Assembly (NCBI RefSeq): GCF_032854445.1
Contig: NC_088295.1
Span: 77,652,028-77,716,027 of the forward strand
DNA length: 64,000 nt
Source of the DNA: Liolophura sinensis
Taxonomy: Eukaryota; Mollusca; Polyplacophora; Chitonida; Chitonidae
Direction: 5' to 3'
The first letter of the stretch is position 1. The number at the start of each line of letters is the position of its first letter. Made by a program: the position numbers and the translations under genes. The notes below the pieces were generated by a model. It made no database searches. It saw only the letters and a program-made list of their open reading frames with translations, and was not told the DNA's origin. Below are positions 11,384 through 23,450 of the stretch, in pieces.

Positions 11384-12835
11384 TTAAAGGGCGGGTAACT
11401 GGAACAAAATCAGGACATAAATGCAGACTGTGCAAAGAAGTTAGGCTAAAACATGCTGGATATGGCATGAGGAAAACGACTGGTCAAGGAAGTACATTAT
11501 GTACCGTACATACTTTCTCTGTGATAACTCAGGCCGCTTTCAGAGCTGAAGTGTGCCGTATAAGGACGCTGTATAAAACTTCTAAACTGCGTGTTCGAAC
11601 TGGCTGGTACGGAGTGGAGGTGTTAACGGTTCCCAAATCTACATTCACTACAGCAATAATCATATCAGCTCTACAAAATCTGTGCTACGAATGTTTTTAA
11701 ATGTATTGTATGGGTCGTGTTGCCCTCATGTGACTAAGTTGGCAAAAGTAACAGGGTCACGTGCATGTTCAGATCAATAGTAATTTAATGAACAAGTCGC
11801 AGGTGTTCAAAGGGGACCTACTAGGTTTCAAAGTGGCGTACCGTATCAGCTTATACTATATATATATAAATATCATTGTGAAAAATAGCTGTTGCTCCCG
11901 TTACAGTGAGTTAAATCGACCCACTTCTACCAGCGCACATGTGCAGGTGCTGAGCGCAGACCGGGGTAGAGCCAAGTTACTCCGTCAGCTTCAGTAGGAC
12001 GGTCTAAAAGACGGCCTATAAAGTTACCTACACGGCCTATGGACGGCCTGCAGACGGCCTGTCAGTTTTGGGTATAGGGCTAACTACATGTTTCTGTACG
12101 CAGGCAGTGTGGATATCATACTTCGTTGTAAGTACTAAAATATAGTCTGCTGGCCTACATTTATATAATGTATATCCTCACACGCAGACGTGCACTTAGC
12201 CAGACACACACTATAGCTCAGGTGTGCCGATATGAAAGGCGAGGAGACCTAAAGATTGAAAGCTAGCGAACTTGGGCAGACCCACTTCAGTGGTCGACAT
12301 GCCCATACTCAAAATGAGGCAACACAGCGGGTTTTGGTTGGCAGCATAAGGCGTAAATGATGGATAGGTAGCGCAAGACATGGCTTTGTCGCAACCAGGC
12401 GTTATTATTGAACGGTAGGCCCTTACATTTTCTCTGCAATGTTTACCCATGGAGGTATATTTATGTCCAAGCAGGGAGGTATATCTGTTGAACCAAGCCA
12501 CCGTGGTTTAACAACTAAGCTACTTTCCCAATTTCGACAGCTTTTACTCAGTAGGGCCTACTGGTAGCTTTCGGGAATCACCATACCAATGAGGAGAGTA
12601 GCAGTAATGTTGGCCTACATCGCATGTAGAGCATATTAATTTCCCCATTGCGACGAGACGCATACACATTCTACACCTCAGCTGTATACGCCTCACATGA
12701 CACAACAGGGTGTTTGACATTAGCGTTAGTCGAGTAAACAGTGCTCACTGTGTTGTACGTTGGCCCGACGGTTGTTGTATTGTTTGGTGTGCAGGTTATC
12801 TCCCTTCAATTGTGGAGCCGTATCTATAGTCTGTG

Positions 12836-12990
12836 CCATTGATAGATGGTTAGGTCCTGTTACAAGTCACCTAAAAGTTATGTTATGTAGAAAGAAAGCT
12901 AATATTTCAAATTTTACCACGTGCCATTGATAGATGGTTAGGTCCCGTTACAAGTCACCTAAAAGTTATGTTATGTAGAAAGAAAGCTAA
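12836..12990 (+). repeat. Direct repeat, two copies, ~69 bp
   Basis: TGCCATTGATAGATGGTTAG through GTAGAAAGAAAGCTAAT occurs at about 12836 and again at about 12922, with one visible substitution. Intergenic between genes 2 and 3. Confidence 0.85.
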
Positions 12991-13310
12991 TTTTACCACG
13001 TACCTCATATTATGTTGGAAGTCTGTTGGCCGAATGATCTAAACTGTTTACATACTGGCGATTAAGTTCATGCATTTGAGGTCGCTGGCTCGAACCCAGG
13101 GCTGTACGTGGGAAGGTCGACCAGCAACCCAGGGTAGCCTCAACCAGTTTCCAGTACTCTTTTCTGTGCCAAGAAAGTGTAAGCTCGAATAACGTTGGTA
13201 CTGTTACCACAATAATTTTTCAAATCACATCCATAAATACCATATATCAGTTATATAAGCTGTGTCATTTCTGATAATTAGAGCGCTATGCGCGTTTGTC
13301 GGGAAGTTTA

Positions 13311-13541
13311 TCTACTCTAAATAAAAAATCTGTTAAATTTAACAGAAATTCTGTTTTCTCAGTGATGCTAGAATGCATTCTGTTAAATGTGGCACAAATA
13401 CTCTATTAATTCAACATAAGGGCTCAACAGGATGATATGTTAAATATGAAACAGTATTACGTTATAATAACAGAATACATTCTGGCATCACTCAGACAAC
13501 AGACTTTCTGTTAAAATTAACACATTATTTTTTTGAGTGTA
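13311..13541. mobile_element. MITE-like hairpin upstream of gene 3
   Basis: Inverted arms of about 60 bases: left contains CTGTTAAATTTAACAGAAAT and CTCAGTGATGCTAGAATGCA; right, read in reverse, gives TGTTAATTTTAACAGAAAGT and CTGAGTGATGCCAGAATGTA. Outer ends CTACTCT / GAGTGTA also pair. No coding capacity. It ends about 145 bases before the gene 3 start codon. Confidence 0.82.
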
Positions 13542-13685
13542 CCTGTGTCCATGTTCTATAGCTGTCGTGACTTTTGACATGACTCGCTGGGGATTCGGGA
13601 TCGTTGAAGTAATGATTTCATGACGTGTTCAAGGTTTTGGAGATGAATTGAGGCTGTTGACGCGCAGAAGCTGATTGGGGGTATT

Positions 13686-16600
13686 ATGGGGTCACGTGAC
13701 GTACCGGTAGTCATCTTCTTCATCTTGCTACACGTAGTCTGTGGGAGCAGACCAAATATCGTCATTATTGTCGCCGATGATTTGGTAAGTAGAACCTCCA
13801 CAGATGCAAAACCCGATTGCTGTTTTTTGTGTCGCCCTTTTGAATGTGTGTTCATTATTTCCTCAGGGTTACGGAATGGTAATCTGTAGTGATGTTATTT
13901 TAAATCAATAAAAAGTTATGCTTTTCATTTATGAAGTAATAATCATACCACTGCTCCCTACATTTATATGGTGATTGGTCAAGTATTTATTTCATAAACC
14001 ATTTCTCCTCGCGTAAAATATGGTGATTGGTCAAGTATTTATTTCATAAACCGTTTCCCCTCGCGTAAAATACATGGGAAATTTTTCCGACAAATTTATT
14101 TATTTATTTTATTACATAATGTTTTTACGCCGTACTCAAGAATATTTCACTTACATTTTCACTTTGCCGAGAGGAAACCAAGCACAGCCCAGAGAAACCA
14201 CATTACCATCCGCAGGTTGCAAACCGAGGAGTTTTTTTCACGTATTAAAACGCCTCCTAGCGGAAGCAAGAGCGGAAAGCAAACATAGATCCTCATCGTC
14301 ACTTATTTGATTGGCGTAAGAATGAATAACGCAACTATGCAACCCTATCATGGCGATTATGCCATTGGTGTTTTATGCCTTTAATACTAAGTTATACCAT
14401 CTATATGAATTCGGCCAGGAGGAAAGAGGAAACCGTGCAGTACCCAGAGGAAAACACTGAGCCTGGTTATGCTTACCTGCATAGGTGTTCGATAGCCTTC
14501 ACATGTCTTTTTAATGCTCTTGTAAAGCCTAATGTAAAATCTAAAGTAAAACCGTATCCCGCAGAGGTCACGTCGGCCTTAGGGTACGTGTATTAAGCCT
14601 GCTGACGTGTTTTTTTTTATTACAGGGGTGGGATGACGTCGGATTCCATGGCTCTGAAATAAAAACGCCAAACCTGGACTACCTGGCTCAGAATGGAATC
14701 GTTCTCACTGATTACTACGTGAACCCAGTGTGCACTCCGACACGGAGTGCCATATTGACAGGCCGCTATCCTATACATACAGGTAATAGTAGTCACTTGC
14801 CAAAGGTCGGTGGCTTTTCCCGTGCACTCCAGTTTCATTCACCCATAATACTGACCGCCATTGTATATGCGTGGAAATTTCTTGAGCAGCAAAAACAATC
14901 AAATAAATTTTAAAAAATACAGAAATACATATTGTTTTCAACTTGCCGAAGTCAGTATTAAATGGCATCGGATACAACATAACTATGTATAGATATATAG
15001 TAAAAGCTGACGTCAGGTACTGTCAGATCTTACATGGTAATGATTCATACGTTTGAAATTAAAGTAAACTCTTTTCTTGACGACGAGATTTACCTTTACG
15101 ACAATACTAACGGCTAAAAGTACGTTTAACCGCTTATTTACGTCAAGGCATATAAAGTGTATTTATGTAAACCCGCCTTAAAATGTCGTCCCCCAAATGT
15201 ATACATTCTATATTCCAGGTTTGCAAACTGAGGTAATATTTGGTCCCGAACCGTACGGACTAGGATTAAACGAAACCCTGTTACCACAGTATCTGAAAAA
15301 GCTCGGATATACCACCCACGCTGTTGGGAAGGTTTGTGGGTTTCCTACTGATCAATACATAGACGACATCATTGTTTTCAGTGTGTTATGCCAATCAAAT
15401 TGCTAACACGAACTCTTGTCTTTTGGGTATCACAAAAAGACGCACGGTTTTTACATATAACTCTAACATGCAAGCTATTTTACGTTTTCTACAAAATCGC
15501 AACCATCGCAGGGTAGTTTTTGTTTACTGTGTTACTTTTGTGTATAGTCGAAGAAAATTCGACCACCAAGATTCGAGTTGCTTAAAACATAACAGCTTTG
15601 AGACTTATATGACGCTTGCGTTATTGTTTTTTTCTTGCTATGTTAATTTGGCGCCAGTTTGTGAATGGGGTTTCTACTAAGTTGATAAAATGAGCACTGT
15701 TCACATTCTTTACATTCTTAATTGCACAAGTACTACTGTTATAAAGTCACCCTCATGGTATCAGTCTGTACTAGCACGCAATTTTGATGGCTCATTGATG
15801 TCAAAATGTAGATAATTTAGTTGGGCAGCATGGAGATGTTGTCGAATTTATATGTTAATTCACCAAACCGATATACATTGGATAGGGATAAAACCAAATT
15901 AGCTGGAAACCTTTATCATATTGTGTTTCAGTGGCATCTGGGATTTTTCAAGAAGGAATACACGCCTACATTTCGAGGTTTTGATTCTCACTACGGATAT
16001 TGGACTAGCCACGAAGACTATTTTGATCACCACTCTTTAGAGGTAAAACTTTAGACCTCAGCCAACTGTACAGTTATATACACTATACACGATTCCACGC
16101 CTCCTAAAATAGGTTTACTATTATTTGAATGATGTTTTACGCCGTACTAAAGAATATATTCACGTTTATACGATGGTGGAATTATGGTGGAAGGAAACTG
16201 GGCAAAACCCCGGGGAAAACCAGCGACCACCCCACAAGTTGCTTTTCCTGTGTATGGAATTAGCAGGTCCTTCCTTTTCCTTTTTAAAGTCTATGTTCTC
16301 TACAGGTGTATTTTGGGCTGGATTTCCGCCGTAACCTCGATGTGGTGTCCAATGAGACCGGGTTGTACAGTACGGAACTATTCACCGCTGAAGCCGTGTC
16401 CAAGATTGAAAACCACAACAAAAGCCAGGTTGGTGATTCTGCACGTTGAGATTTGTTAAATACATTTGCTTTGTGAAATAGTCATTTATGTTTTATTTCC
16501 TTTCGAAGTTTCTTTAGGCAGTAAAAAGCAGTGTACAACACTGGTGTTGTCATACCGGTACCAAAGTCATTTACCCAGCACTCGGTTCCTGCAATCGCCA

Positions 16601-19600
16601 GAAAGTCGGACGCAGCAGATGATGCACTCATATCAGTCGCGAAAACATTACTGTCATCGGAAAGGTGTATTTAAACTGGACTGTATGCTTGTCAGGAACG
16701 TAATCTACAAACTTGTCGACGGAGTTGGATTTTTTGCCCAGCCTGGCCTTGGGCCAAGCTCAAATCCATTGAAATTTGGTGGTGACCCAGGAATTGGTTA
16801 AACTATTCTTCACCATTGCGAGATATCACACCAATGAACAGTATTGTTCCTTTGTTTTTAGAGGGGACTTTGTACATTTAGCTCTAGCAGGGGTTTTTGC
16901 TCTTGAGGAGCCTTCTAGCTTTTATGAAATGTTTCAGTTTTATGATAATGACCTTCACTATTCTACGCCCAATCAAACATTTGTACAGACGTACCAATGC
17001 ATGGTCCAACTGCATGATGAAAGATTTCATGTTGTTTCAATGGTCTTTTACCGACCTACAATAGACTGGAGATTCTGGCGTTCGCCTGATTGATACCGAG
17101 TGGAATCAAGTCAGAGAACATTAAAACACACATGTAGTGTGTCATGTCTGTTATGTTAGTTTTTTCTAGTAAGTTAGATAATTGTATTTACAATTTAATT
17201 TTGAACTACTTTGCGCTGAGTTAAAGTGTTGCCCTTGGAACTACAATGTCTTTTCAAAGCTGTACTATCTGTAATTCTGGTATTCACGTCCAGCCATTCT
17301 TCCTCTACCTGGCCCACCAAGCTGTCCATGCTGGTAACCCGAGTTTGGCCTCGCTAGAAGCTCCTGAACGCTATGTCAGTCGATTCTCCTACATCAAAAA
17401 CCCAAAACGACGTATTTTTGCCGGTAAGACTTTTCTCTGATATCCGAGGTAATCAAGACGTAGATACCGATATTAGCAGGCTGATATATCTGCGATATAT
17501 CTCCAGTAACATTCAAAATACATGTTTTTGCGTAATCGTTAATTTATTTGAGAAATTATTTATTTGTGGGCCGTTTTATTTTGGCTGCTACCCAAAAATA
17601 TTTCCTATACAATGTACAAAGGCGAAGAATTAAAAAGCGCTGCCGTCAATGGTAGTCGTCAGCAGGGGGGAGTGACGCTTCAAATAACTTTCTCAGCGAG
17701 AGCCCCTTGTTGGGCAGGGTATCAGATCGACAGGATGAACGTCACATCTTCGTTTTATTAATGACTCCTTCGAATGTATGTAAGGTTTAATGCTTCTCCT
17801 GACATTTCACATGCGACTGATGGAAAGATTAGCAGAAGATCACTCACCTGCTTTTCTCCGTTACTTCTCAGGTATGGTGTCGGCTTTGGACGAGGGTGTG
17901 GGAAATGTCACCAGAGCTTTGAAAACAGAACGGGTATGCTGGAGAACACCATCATCGTTTTCACCACGGATAACGGGGGACCAGTCAACGGTTACGACAA
18001 TAACGCTGCATGTAACTGGCCTCTCAGGTACGTGCGTTAGCAATGATATATTATTATTTACAATCACAACAAAAACCTCACTGGACTAGTTTTATTCTGG
18101 TACACTTCTTTGGGATACTGTAATTTGTCTGTAGCTTGGTGCTACTGTTAAACTTAGTAAATTCATGACGTTTCCAAAACCATAATCTTTGAAAAACCAT
18201 TGTTGCGGGTGAAATATGGGCTAAATGTTGGTGAGTACCGTATTATACTCCAGTGAAATAAATGAAGAAAACAGACCATTATGTGTGGGTAGTCGGGATT
18301 TAAGCATACAGAATTCTGCATTCATACAGCGTGGTTCTTGTCAAAATGTTGGTATTATAGAAAGGGAAGCGACAGGAGTCTCTCGGGAGATGGTTTTCTG
18401 ATGTTAAATGTCAGGAAAAAATATCCTCTTTCCACCTAAATAAACAACTTCATGTCGAGGATAATCTCTGTTCTCAATCTGCCTCAGACGTTGCAATAAA
18501 CCGGACGTAAATTAGGTACAGTCCTTCATCCGTCCATCCGGGATATAAAACAGGAAAGGAGAGCTACAGTACTGGATCTCTCGACATAAGTGTGTTGTAA
18601 TTTATAGCTTTGAACATCCAAGAAATGTTCGCAAGAAGAAAAAGAAACATTGAGCTAAATAGGCGAAATGTTGATTTTTGCCAATTTGTAAAGTTTAAAG
18701 TACTATCATATTTTATATATAGGCACATTCAGATTACTTTGCCAGAAAAGATCTTGCCTGAAAGCTATATTTGTCATTATTCATGGTGAAATCTTACTCA
18801 AGCCCTGTCTCGCCTGGGTTAAATTCGGTTAAATTCTAGTCACATGACTAAAGAGTGTGTTTATGATTGACTCTTACTTTGCTGTAAATGTGTGTGGTGG
18901 TTTGGGTCAAATGTTGTTTTCAAAATTTCCCTTGACATTTATTGACGTGGAACGTCAATATTGGTTGACGACTGATATACAAATGTCTGTTTCGAAGCAT
19001 ATAGCAATAAACCTGACACAAACATGCTGAGAAAGGATGGTGATTCCCAATGCAAACATTAAACTAACAGACGTAATTGGCTTTGTTTCAGAGGTGGAAA
19101 ACACACTGTATGGGAGGGCGGTGTCCGTGGCACCAGCTTCGTGTACAGCCCCCTCCTACAGCGTAAAGGTGTGGTATATGACCAGCTGATGCATGCCACA
19201 GACTGGGTGCCTACTCTCTACACGGCCGCTAGGGGCCAGCCAGAGGCTCTGAGTGAGAACTTGGATGGGGTAGATATGTGGAGAGCCCTCAACACCGAGG
19301 AGCCGGGCAAACGCCAAGAGGTTCTGATTAATATAGATCCTGTAGGGAAGAACTCTGCCATTAGGGTTGGCGATTATAAAGTGGTAATGGGGGACGTTTC
19401 TCATGGCAGATACGACAGTTGGTATCCGCCACTCAGTGCGCAGGACGCCCAAGATGACTCTTTTACAGATGAAGTCTCTGTAGGCAGACAGAAGTATGGA
19501 TATGCTAATGGTCAGCCTTATTCTGTCAAATGTGGGGAAAAGCCATTCAATGCCTCAACAAACTGTGACCCCATTCGCTCGCCGTGTTTATACCACGTCC

Positions 19601-19773
19601 GATCAGATCCATGCGAGTACAACAACATTGCTGCCAGTAATCCTCATCAGTTACAGATCGTCTTGGATCGTCTGTCAGTGTACAGGAAGAGCATGGTTCC
19701 TCCCAGGAATAAACCAAACGACCCTCGAGCAGACCCAGTAAAACATGGAGGGGTGTGGAGGCCGTGGGAATAA
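13686..19773 (+). CDS. Gene 3: arylsulfatase B-like, 8 exons, frame broken in exon 7
   Basis: Exons: 13686-13784, 14626-14782, 15219-15331, 15932-16042, 16306-16428, 17294-17423, 17872-18027, 19092-19773 (TAA 19771). Leader [22 protein letters not shown] (Cys 69), VGK-WHLGF, TTDNGG and [13 protein letters not shown] are all present and every splice site is canonical. Exons 2-5 equal those of gene 2 in length. Exon 7 is 156 bp against 154 in gene 2: after RALK (about 17924) two extra bases shift the frame, so the DNGG block is read only in the next frame and translation would stop at 19187-19189, losing the second half of the active site. Removing two bases gives 523 in-frame codons, so this is one recent lesion or a sequencing error in an otherwise intact gene. 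Confidence 0.88.
13970..14072 (+). repeat. Direct repeat, two copies, ~52 bp
   Basis: ATGGTGATTGGTCAAGTATT ... CTCGCGTAAAAT occurs twice back to back in intron 1 of gene 3, with small differences. Confidence 0.85.
14093..14225 (-). mobile_element. SINE fragment, gene 3 intron 1
   Basis: TTTATTTATTTTATTACATA, CGCCGTACTCAAGAATATTTC, AGAGGAAACCAAGCACAGCC, CCGCAGGTTGC. Diverged 3' part. A second, more eroded fragment (ATTGGTGTTTTATGCC ... GAGGAAAGAGGAAACCG) follows at about 14360-14455. Confidence 0.7.
16118..16245 (-). mobile_element. SINE fragment, gene 3 intron 4
   Basis: ATGTTTTACGCCGTACTAAAG, TTATACGATGGTGGAATTATG, GGGAAAACCAGCGACC. It ends about 60 bases before the exon 5 acceptor. Confidence 0.7.
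17872..18027 (+). CDS. Gene 3 exon 7 with 2-base insertion
   Basis: The first part reads [17 protein letters not shown] in frame with the upstream exons; the second part reads [16 protein letters not shown] in the following frame. The switch falls within 17924-17934. In gene 2 the equivalent stretch ([11 protein letters not shown]) has two bases fewer. Acceptor (TTCTCAG) and donor (CTCAG/GTACGT) are normal, so the exon itself is not in doubt. Confidence 0.85.
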
Positions 19774-19804
19774 GTATGTGAATACGTGCCGTCTTGAAAA
19801 GTTT

Positions 19805-20532
19805 CAGGTTTTTGGATGATGAGTCACAAGCAAGAAAGCAATAACCATGGCATTTGCTTATGAATTAAATACATTCCAGATAAATTCCTTAGTTTTAGGA
19901 AGTAGGCAAAATTGTACATCAAGTCAGAGCAAAAACGCCTGTGTATTAACATTGTTTACCCGCTTTAGACTGTATCTGTCTCTAGGAATGTGTCATTAAA
20001 TGTATATTTTGGAACAAAGATTGGCTTTTTAATTATTTCATCATTTTATCACTTGTTGGTCACTGACAGGAATTAATAAAGGGACCATAATAAATTGAAA
20101 GCAATATCATACCTTCAACAAGGCAACAACACAAGGACATCAGCACAATGTATAGTCACCCGGTGTATCAGGTTTTTGGATGATGAGTCACAAGCAAGAA
20201 AGCAATAACCATGGCATTTGCTTATGAATTAAATACATTCCAGATAAATTCCTTAGTTTTAGGAAGTAGGCAAAATTGTACATCAAGTCAGAGCAAAAAC
20301 GCCTGTGTATTAACATTGTTTACCCGCTTTAGACTGTATCTGTCTCTAGGAATGTGTCATTAAATGTATATTTTGGAACAAAGATTGGCTTTTTAATTAT
20401 TTCATCATTTTATCACTTGTTGGTCACTGACAGGAATTAATAAAGGGACCATAATAAATTGAAAGCAATATCATACCTTCAACAAGGCAACAACACAAGG
20501 ACATCAGCACAATGTATAGTCACCCGGTGTAT
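19805..20532 (+). repeat. 364-bp direct tandem duplication after gene 3
   Basis: 19805-20168 is repeated at 20169-20532, and I see no difference between the copies. It covers the likely 3' UTR end of gene 3, including both AATAAA signals. The first copy starts 32 bases after the stop codon. Confidence 0.93.
20075..20094 (+). promoter_or_regulatory. Putative poly(A) signals of gene 3
   Basis: Two AATAAA hexamers (20075-20080 and 20089-20094) about 300 bases after the stop codon. Because of the tandem duplication a second pair occurs at 20439 and 20453. Confidence 0.55.
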
Positions 20533-20639
20533 CTCTTCGTATCAGTATATGCCTTTAAATGTAAAACACTACCCTATGGAGAGTAAAACGATTGCGGGGA
20601 CAACATCCACTAAGATGTACGGAATTCTGGACACAATTA

Positions 20640-22260
20640 ATAGTTACGATATCCCGGGTGATTTGACGGAATTAAATTTTACGATACCGCGAGTGTTTGA
20701 ACGGAAAGAATTGCTACGATACCCCGGGTGTTGGGACGGAATTAAATGTTATGATACCCCGAGTGTTGGGGCGGAATTAAATGTTACGAAACCCTGGGTG
20801 TTGGGACTGAATTAAATGTTATGATACCCCGGGTGTTGGGACGGAATTAAATGTTACGAAACCCTGGGTGTTGGGACGGAATTAAATGTTATGATACCCC
20901 GGGTGTTGGGACGGAATTAAATGTTACGAAACCCTGGGTGTTGGGACGGAATTAAATGTTATGATACCCCGGGTGTTGGAACGGAATTAAATGTTATGAT
21001 ACCCCGGGTGTTGGGACGGAATTAAATGTTACGATACCCCGGGTGTTGGGACGGAATTAAATGTTATGATACCCTGGGTGTTGGGGCGGATTTAAATGTT
21101 ATGATACCCTGGGTGTTGGGACGGAATTAAATGTTATGATACCCCGGGTGTTGGGACGGAATTAAATGTTATGATACCCCGGGTGTTGGGACGGAATTAA
21201 ATGTTACAATACCCCGGGTGTTGGGGCGGAATTAAATGTTATGATACCCTGGGTGTTGGGGCGGAATTAAATGTTACAATACCCCGGGTGTTGGGGTGGA
21301 ATGAATTGCTACGATACTATGGGTGTTTAGACGGAATTAAATGTTACGAAACCCTGGGTGTTGGGACGGAATTAAATGTTACGATACCCTGGGTGTTTGG
21401 GCGGAATTAAATGTTACGATACCCCGGGTGTTGGGACGGAATTAAATGTTACGATACTCCGGGTGTTTGGACGGAGTTATTTTTTACAATACCCCTGGTG
21501 TTTAGATGCAGTTAAGGCGATGGCACATCGGGTGTCCGGACAAACCTATAAATGGGATATTCCGGGTGTTTTCAGCTAATTATGATCAGGGTAAAACAGA
21601 TGTTTGGAGGTAATTTGCTTTATATGCACGTATAGCGGGTATTTGGAGGGATTTATGGTTAGGTTGCGTTGCACTGGATGTTTAAGTGGCACATACGGTA
21701 GCTAGTTTGGTTGTGGTATATTCGAGGGTCTGGACAGATTACATGTTAGGATATAGCGGGTATTTGGGGGTAACTAGTGTTTTAGACGTTGAAGTTGATT
21801 AAGGTTAAAATAAAACAAGAGTTTAGAAGAAGTTATTTGTTATAGCGCGCCCTATATTCGCACAGAATTATGTTTAAGTAATGTATTTACAATGCATATG
21901 GACCCAATTATGGTTACAACACATACAGTGTTTGGACGCAACTACGGTCAGAATGGGTGATCAAGCAAATGTTGATACATTTCCCTGATTGGTTTGACGG
22001 GATAATGATAAGATAGACAGTTTGTTCGTAGGTAATTATGGTTGGGAGTGTTGGACAGGATTATATTTTGGCTACAGTGCTAGGTTTGAAAGAATTACAC
22101 TCAAATACACAGTGGAGGTAATTGCGGTTAGGATACACAAGATTTTTGAACGTAATTATTGTTAGAACACACTGAGGGCTTGAGAGTAATTATGTTAGGA
22201 CACACTGAGGGCTTGGGAGTAATTATGTTAGAACACACTAATTATGATCAGGATGCAACT
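20640..22260. repeat. 35-bp minisatellite, decaying to the right
   Basis: About 25 clear units (GATACCCCGGGTGTTGGGAC plus GGAATTAAATGTTAC) to about 21560, then looser units (TTTGGACGTAATTATGGTTAG-type) to about 22260. Between gene 3 and gene 4. Lengthy open frames across it are repeat artefacts. Confidence 0.92.
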
Positions 22261-22349
22261 ACGAACATTGCCCATGGCGTTGTGTAGTGTGGTGTCGAGG
22301 TGTCTAAGTGTCTCCCTTTCATATCATCACTTCCACATCGAAGGACACG

Positions 22350-22445
22350 TTTTTCTTTTTATTATCTATTTTGTTGACTGGAGGTTTACGCCATACTCAA
22401 GAATATGTCGCATTTCGGCGGCCAGCATTATGATGGGTTTTTCTT
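22350..22445 (-). mobile_element. Short SINE fragment
   Basis: TTGACTGGAGGTTTACGCC, ATACTCAAGAATATGTCGC, CGGCGGCCAGCATTATGATG. Core only. Confidence 0.65.
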
Positions 22446-22459
22446 TTTTCACCTGTTCT

Positions 22460-23440
22460 ACAAGGACTACCCTAAGTGATATTACCGAAAGAAAACAAAA
22501 ATAACTTAGCTCGTAGTGAATGACTGTATGGCGTCAGCTTGGCGCACCTTAGTATTCATTTATGTCTATTAGGACTATACATTTTTGAGACTGTTGTTTC
22601 ACTATGCGGATTATTATGGAAACTATTTAACAGAACGAGTTCTACTAAATTCATATCAAGCAAGATATGGGTCATAGGCGTACATATACCAGTACACTCA
22701 ATCCAGTGCAAACTATAGTCGTTTGATAAAAGAACGCAGCCGGTTCTATACCATTGATCTGGTTTTTGTACTCATCAATCCATATACACATGTTTCAGTG
22801 ATAAAATTTGGCTAACACCTCTTTGGGTGTCGAACTAGTGACGTCCGCTAGTCAAGTGCCTAATCGCGAGCAGAGCACGTAAACTGTCTATGCAATTCAT
22901 CTAAAATGTCTCCCCTCAGAAGTAGCTGACCGGTTGTCCTGTTAGCCAGAGGGCTCCTTTTTGTGAAATTCTTGGTGAGATTCCACCTATTTTTAGGAAG
23001 ATTTGTCGTCCAAATGACTCATATTTATGATCTACCGGCCAGATTACTTCTCTTTGTTTGAAGGGTTTGTTGGCCGGATGGTCTGGATAGGTACATTTAC
23101 ACTTGTAGCGCTGGCGATTAGGTTCCAAGATGGAGGTAACTAGTTCGGAACTGACCGTGGTTTTCAGCCAGTTATTAGCATTATTATATTCATAACAAGG
23201 GTTATGAGAAACCCGACAGATCGCCGGTAATGGCGTCGGTTCAAATGGCACCCTAATTGATATTGAACAGGTAGTGCCTTCATGGTGTGCACACAGTGTG
23301 AACGTGCACACCATGCGCACCATGCGCACACCATGTCTAGTGTGAGTAAGTGAGTGCTAATGGTTTAACGTCGCACTTTACAATTTTTCATCATATGACG
23401 ACGAGGAGTCACAGGTCGGGTTTTCACCGCTCTTTTATCT
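22460..23440. other. No gene recognised, upstream of pseudogene
   Basis: No exon 1 or 5' half of exon 2 could be found. Contains a short GTGCACACCATGCGC-type repeat near 23280-23335. Nothing else is supportable. Confidence 0.5.
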
Positions 23441-23450
23441 GGTGGAGGTA

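Larger units (their letters stand above)
11384..13685. other. Shared upstream region of divergent genes 2 and 3
   Basis: 2.3 kb between the two start codons. Contains a small GACGGCCT-type repeat (about 12000-12070), the two-copy direct repeat at 12836 and the MITE-like hairpin at 13311. No promoter motif was clear enough to call. Confidence 0.6.

Noticed and set aside
20640-21560. CRISPR-like regular repeats
   Set aside because: Units are contiguous without unique spacers and the genome is eukaryotic; the same holds for the arrays at 39.7 and 5.4 kb.
22916-23329. 137-codon minus-strand open frame
   Set aside because: No recognisable domain, no splice context and biased only by local composition; not supportable as a gene.
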